From the NCBI GenBank assembly GCA_026874595.1, contig CM049312.1, positions 64,634,929-64,698,928 on the forward strand: 64,000 nucleotides of DNA. Direction: 5' to 3'. The stretch is from Sipunculus nudus. Its lineage: Eukaryota > Annelida > Sipuncula > Golfingiida > Sipunculidae. The notes under the pieces were generated by a model that made no database searches, had not been told where the DNA came from, and saw nothing but the letters and a program-made list of their open reading frames with translations. A program made the position numbers and the translations under genes. Each line of letters starts with the position of its first letter. Position 1 is the stretch's first letter. Below, piece after piece: positions 60,663 through 64,000 of the stretch.

Positions 60663-61658
60663 CTCGGCACCGTTACCTGACCTTTTGACCTTGCAGCGCG
60701 TGAACAGAAACCACTTTGCTGATGTAGGGAGCAGCGTTTATTAGAGTTCAGGAAATTTTGTACACATAATCCACAATTAAATTTAGTAACTGCCATATCA
60801 GTGTTCTCTGTTAATCATTAAAGGGTTAAAAAAAATCACCGTATGTTTATTTGGACTCGACACCGTTACACCTGCGAAAAATTAGCCGTCACATATAACA
60901 CTTCGAAAATGGCTTCCTCTTGTTGTTCATATAGTGATAACTCGTGCTGCCCTCTTAGGGACGGTATGGAAGTAATTTTTGTCCTGCATTTGACGTATAG
61001 ATGAAAAAAACTCAGCACCGTTACCACTCGAAACCGTTACCTGCATGAAAAATAACGGTGTCGAGAGCAAGGTAACGGTGTCGAGAACTTGGTATTAAAT
61101 CCAAATTATTGAAATAGATTTGAAACATATTTTGGGCTAAATATTTTAAACATTTGCGTTTCTTCTATTCAAACAGGCATTTGCTTGTTTTAATACATAA
61201 TACTGGTATTCAAGTAGTCACTACGGTTATTTTTACTTCAGAAGCTCGACTCCGTTACCTATGCTCAACACCGTTATCTATGCTCAACACCGTTACCAAG
61301 AGGATTTAAAACCATGTTTAAATTTTATTTTCTGTGCATTCAAGTAAATTAACAAGGTATTTCGACTCAAATTCTGAAGGTAGATGTACCAAAGTACTTT
61401 GTCCGGTAAATCCCTGCAAATGCACTCCTCTGGAAGCAAAAATAGGTATAGAGACAATTTTGTTTTCAAAAGTTAATTAAAAATAGGAAAATATGTTCTT
61501 TTTTACACACTTTTTTTTTGGTTAAATTCATAATTGAAATTTATGTTTTAATTTTATCAAAGGCTATTAATTTTAATTTTATCGAAAATCACAAAAAATC
61601 AAGTCAAAACAATTTCTGAAATGTGCAAGTGAGATTTTACTGCGTGTAACGGTGTCGA
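60663..61658. repeat. Cluster of ten CTCGACACCGTTAC-like motifs in both orientations
   Basis: Forward: 60663, 60856, 61011, 61027, 61246, 61264, 61283; reverse (GTAACGGTGTCGAG): 61052, 61072, 61645. The outer pair 60856 and 61645 reads CTCGACACCGTTACAC on each end, a 16-bp perfect inverted repeat 803 bases apart. 61027 and 61052 can fold into a hairpin. No coding capacity. Could be a foldback or DNA transposon with subterminal sites; class unknown. Confidence 0.7.
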
Positions 61659-62480
61659 GAAAAAGGTTCATATTTTCCCCTAACCTGGACTATTTATAAA
61701 AAAGGGAAACTGAAAAGTGCACTACTTGCATTATTTTACAATTCTAATGATATTTTTCTACAAATTAAGTTTTGTTATATCAAAATCAAGATTTAAAAAA
61801 AAAAATCACCAAGAAAACCCTTGAAATGCGACGTTTTCTGTAGAAATACCAATTTAATAATTATCTCAGCACAGATGGACTTCCCAGGCTTTGAAGAACC
61901 AAAACAAATTGGAGTAAGAAACGCAGAGGTATAAACATGAGGGAAAAGAATGTCCAACTTGAACGTGAAAAGGATAGGGGTAAAAATAGAAGATATAATC
62001 AAAGAATGGCTCATGCAAAAATGGCAGAGATATATATTGTGACGCAACATAATATATATTATATGTGATATGAATGTAACAAATACGCATGACTGTACGT
62101 TTGCTGCAGATATTTACCTCCGCCTGCATGGAGGACATACGTTCTTTCCCGTTCGTGTGTGTGTTTGTGTGTGTGTTCACAACATAGCCCACGCAGTCAT
62201 GCATAAACGGACTCTCATGAAATTTCAGGGCGCCTCGGGAATTGGAAAATGAAGAATCGAATAGATTTTAATGTGGGTCCGGCTCATGATCCTTATCCAG
62301 GAAGGACTTCCAGGAATATTCACAAATGTGCAGTCACATATGACGATTGAAAAGGGAAATGGGGGCCGAATAAGTGAATGCAAAAACTTCTTAGGGAATA
62401 TATGCACCAATGAATCTGGGAATATATGCCAATAAGTAAATGTAAACATGGGTTGCGAAATAACCATATGGCGGAGGTTG
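61659..62480. other. Intergenic stretch, nothing recognised
   Basis: A short GTGTGTGTTTGTGTGTGTG tract at 62157-62176. Overlapping open frames of 60-112 codons on both strands match nothing known. Confidence 0.4.
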
Positions 62481-62590
62481 CGCTCCCGAGGCAGCGGGTA
62501 TCTTGCGCTTCTAAAGAAGCAACTGATTTTCACGCTGGCCTTACGATATAGGTAGTATCCCTATAGGTAAAGCGCTGTGTAAAGAGCGTA
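62481..62590 (+). repeat. Dispersed repeat, inverted relative to 1766-2240
   Basis: Contains CGCTCCCGAGGCAGCGG and AAGCGCTGTGTAAAGAGCGT, reverse complements of the two halves at 2181-2240 and 1766-1816. This copy is uninterrupted. Confidence 0.7.
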
Positions 62591-62638
62591 GGCGGAGGTC
62601 TGCATTCGAGAGAGTGCATATTTCTCGTTTATTTGTAA

Positions 62639-63045
62639 ATCTATATCTGTATTAATATAATGGTTAACAATTCTTCCGCATGATTCTAGTTTTGTTGATA
62701 TGCGTGAATTGCACTCGTTGACGCACACAATACAATGTAGTCAACGAACCGTTTTCTATATCAGAGACGTGGCTGTCTTTCCCCGGGTGACACTAAGGAA
62801 ACCACATACAACCATGCATAAATTATGAATGATCACCGAAATCTATATCTGTGTTAATATAATGGTTTACAACTCTTCCACATGATTCTAGTTTTATTGA
62901 TATGCGTGAATGGCATTCCTTGAAGCACACTAAAATGTAGTCAACGAACCGTTTTCTATATTAGAGACGTGGCTGCCTTTCCCCGGGTGACACGAAGGAA
63001 AACCACATACAACCATACATAAATTATGTTAATGATCACCGAAAC
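62639..63045. repeat. Two-copy tandem duplication, about 202 bp
   Basis: 'gtagtcaacgaaccgttttc', 'gagacgtggctg', 'tttccccgggtgacac' and 'catgattctagtttt' each occur twice, about 202 bases apart. Confidence 0.85.
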
Positions 63046-63189
63046 CCCTCTCCCCGGCCTGTACTAAAAATCCTCAATATGTGAGCGGTTGCTCTTCTTC
63101 TCCGTGTGTTCCGCCTCTTTCTTCTTCTTCATGTTCTTCTATTTCTTCTTCTAAAGACGAGAGCTACATGGTAAACTGTTGCTGGTTTT

Positions 63190-63762
63190 TTTTAACGCCC
63201 GTCGATGACGGGACGTAATTTATGGTAAACCAACAGTCCGTCCTTCTTTCCCTCGTCCGTTCTCGATCCGTCCTTAATTTTTAGTGTCGCCGCCATAACT
63301 TACCGTGGCTTTGATGGATTTTCACGAAAATCACCAAAACTACTTATAACAATAGATTATCTCGCCAGAATTCCATTATGGGCAAAGTCCATGCATATTT
63401 AATAAGGTCAGAGGTCACTAGGCTATAGCTATACTTCGTGGTGTCGAATCGATAACTTACCAGGATTTTTATGGATTTTGATCAAACTCACAAGAAATAT
63501 TAATCAATATAATTACTCGCCAAAGTTCGATTTCGAGCAAAATCTATATGTATATTAAAATTGGTCAGAGATCACCAGTCTTTGGTTGCGCTGTGATGAC
63601 TTACCAAAAATCTGATGGACTTTCAAATAACTCATTGTGAATATTATCCAATAGTTTCTCACCTGTATTACATTCGAAGCAAAATTCATGAATATTTAAT
63701 GAGGTCAGAGGTCGCAAGATATACAACGGGCGTATTATGCACCATTTGCGGTGCTCTTGTTC
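63190..63762 (+). mobile_element. HINE-like element, family C, best-preserved copy
   Basis: Subterminal inverted repeats ACGCCCGT (63195-63202) and ACGGGCGT (63726-63733). A (CCGTCC) tract near 63235, then three diverged units each ending near 'catatttaat.aggtcagag', then hairpin GCACC-ATTTGC-GGTGC (63739-63754) and a terminal TCTTGTT. Non-coding. 63763-64000 holds nothing recognised. Confidence 0.75.
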
Positions 63763-64000
63763 GCCAGGGTTTCTAATTCGCGATATACCTTACAGGTAAA
63801 TCATCGAGCAAATATAAACTTTGTGAAAATGACGCCTCTCCTGCTCGAGCAAACAGGCATTTGCACTAGCTCATGTTATTCCATAGTCATATAGTCCAAA
63901 GTTGAAAACGAAAGAAAAGAATTATTTTATTAAAGGGGAACGCACATTTTATGTTAGCCGTTAAACAAAGACTTGTACTTAAAATTGTATCAGATCTTTA

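Noticed and set aside
61793-62533. Minus-strand frames of 85-112 codons
   Set aside because: Overlapping frames rich in Phe/Tyr/His typical of AT-rich non-coding DNA; no domain and no homologue recognised.

Overview
The window is nuclear DNA from an AT-rich, repeat-laden invertebrate animal genome. It has no bacterial operons, and it has GT-AG introns, tRNA-derived SINEs and many non-autonomous DNA transposons. The repeats most resemble those of marine molluscs: elements with a tandem-repeat core, a (CTGT/CCGT)n tract, subterminal inverted repeats and a 3' hairpin, like the 'pearl'/HINE elements of bivalves. A bivalve or other lophotrochozoan is the best guess, but this is inference; no marker gene for taxonomy is present.

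One protein-coding gene is recognisable and it appears complete: a MYBBP1A / DNA polymerase V (POL5)-family nucleolar protein on the + strand. It runs from an ATG at 5667 to a TAA at 53419-53421. I could place 34 coding exons (43 to 243 nt) whose phases join without a break into about 1174 residues, against about 1,330 for human MYBBP1A. The N-terminal two thirds is helical (ARM/HEAT-like). An acidic Asp/Glu/Ser block follows at about residues 697-761, then further helical segments, then a lysine-rich tail. 25 of the 33 introns are phase 0, and intron 6 has a GC donor.

5' flank (1-5666): a SINE, dispersed elements, a primer-binding-site-like scrap of an LTR retrotransposon, an LTR-like insertion with a TATA box, a hAT-type MITE end, a (TATC)n(TA)n microsatellite, a foldback element, then a short GC-richer TATA-less promoter. 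Introns (5811-53216): a 3'-end LINE fragment, a 1.9-kb hAT-like element with a nested MITE, at least seven Tigger/pogo-like elements or fragments (one of 2.25 kb carrying a nested HINE-like element), four SINE families, several HINE-like families, and minisatellites of 30, 32, about 48, 34 and 62 bp. 3' flank (53422-64000): no gene recognised; a two-copy 684-bp repeat, a hAT-type MITE, an unusual cluster of the motif CTCGACACCGTTAC, a repeat also found inverted near the left end, a 202-bp duplication and a HINE-like element.

The most interesting signals are: (i) several sequence-unrelated repeat families with one shared architecture and a 14-bp perfect palindrome recurring in two of them; (ii) a 32-bp minisatellite (about 59 copies) that grew out of an internal segment of one of those elements; (iii) a 1-kb cluster of ten copies of a 14-bp motif in both orientations, bounded by 16-bp perfect inverted repeats; (iv) tandem arrays beside exons 23 and 25 that multiply splice-site-like sequence. 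No transposase or other intact mobile-element protein was found; all elements look non-autonomous or decayed. Coordinates of repeats are by eye and uncertain by about 5-30 bases unless inverted repeats are quoted.
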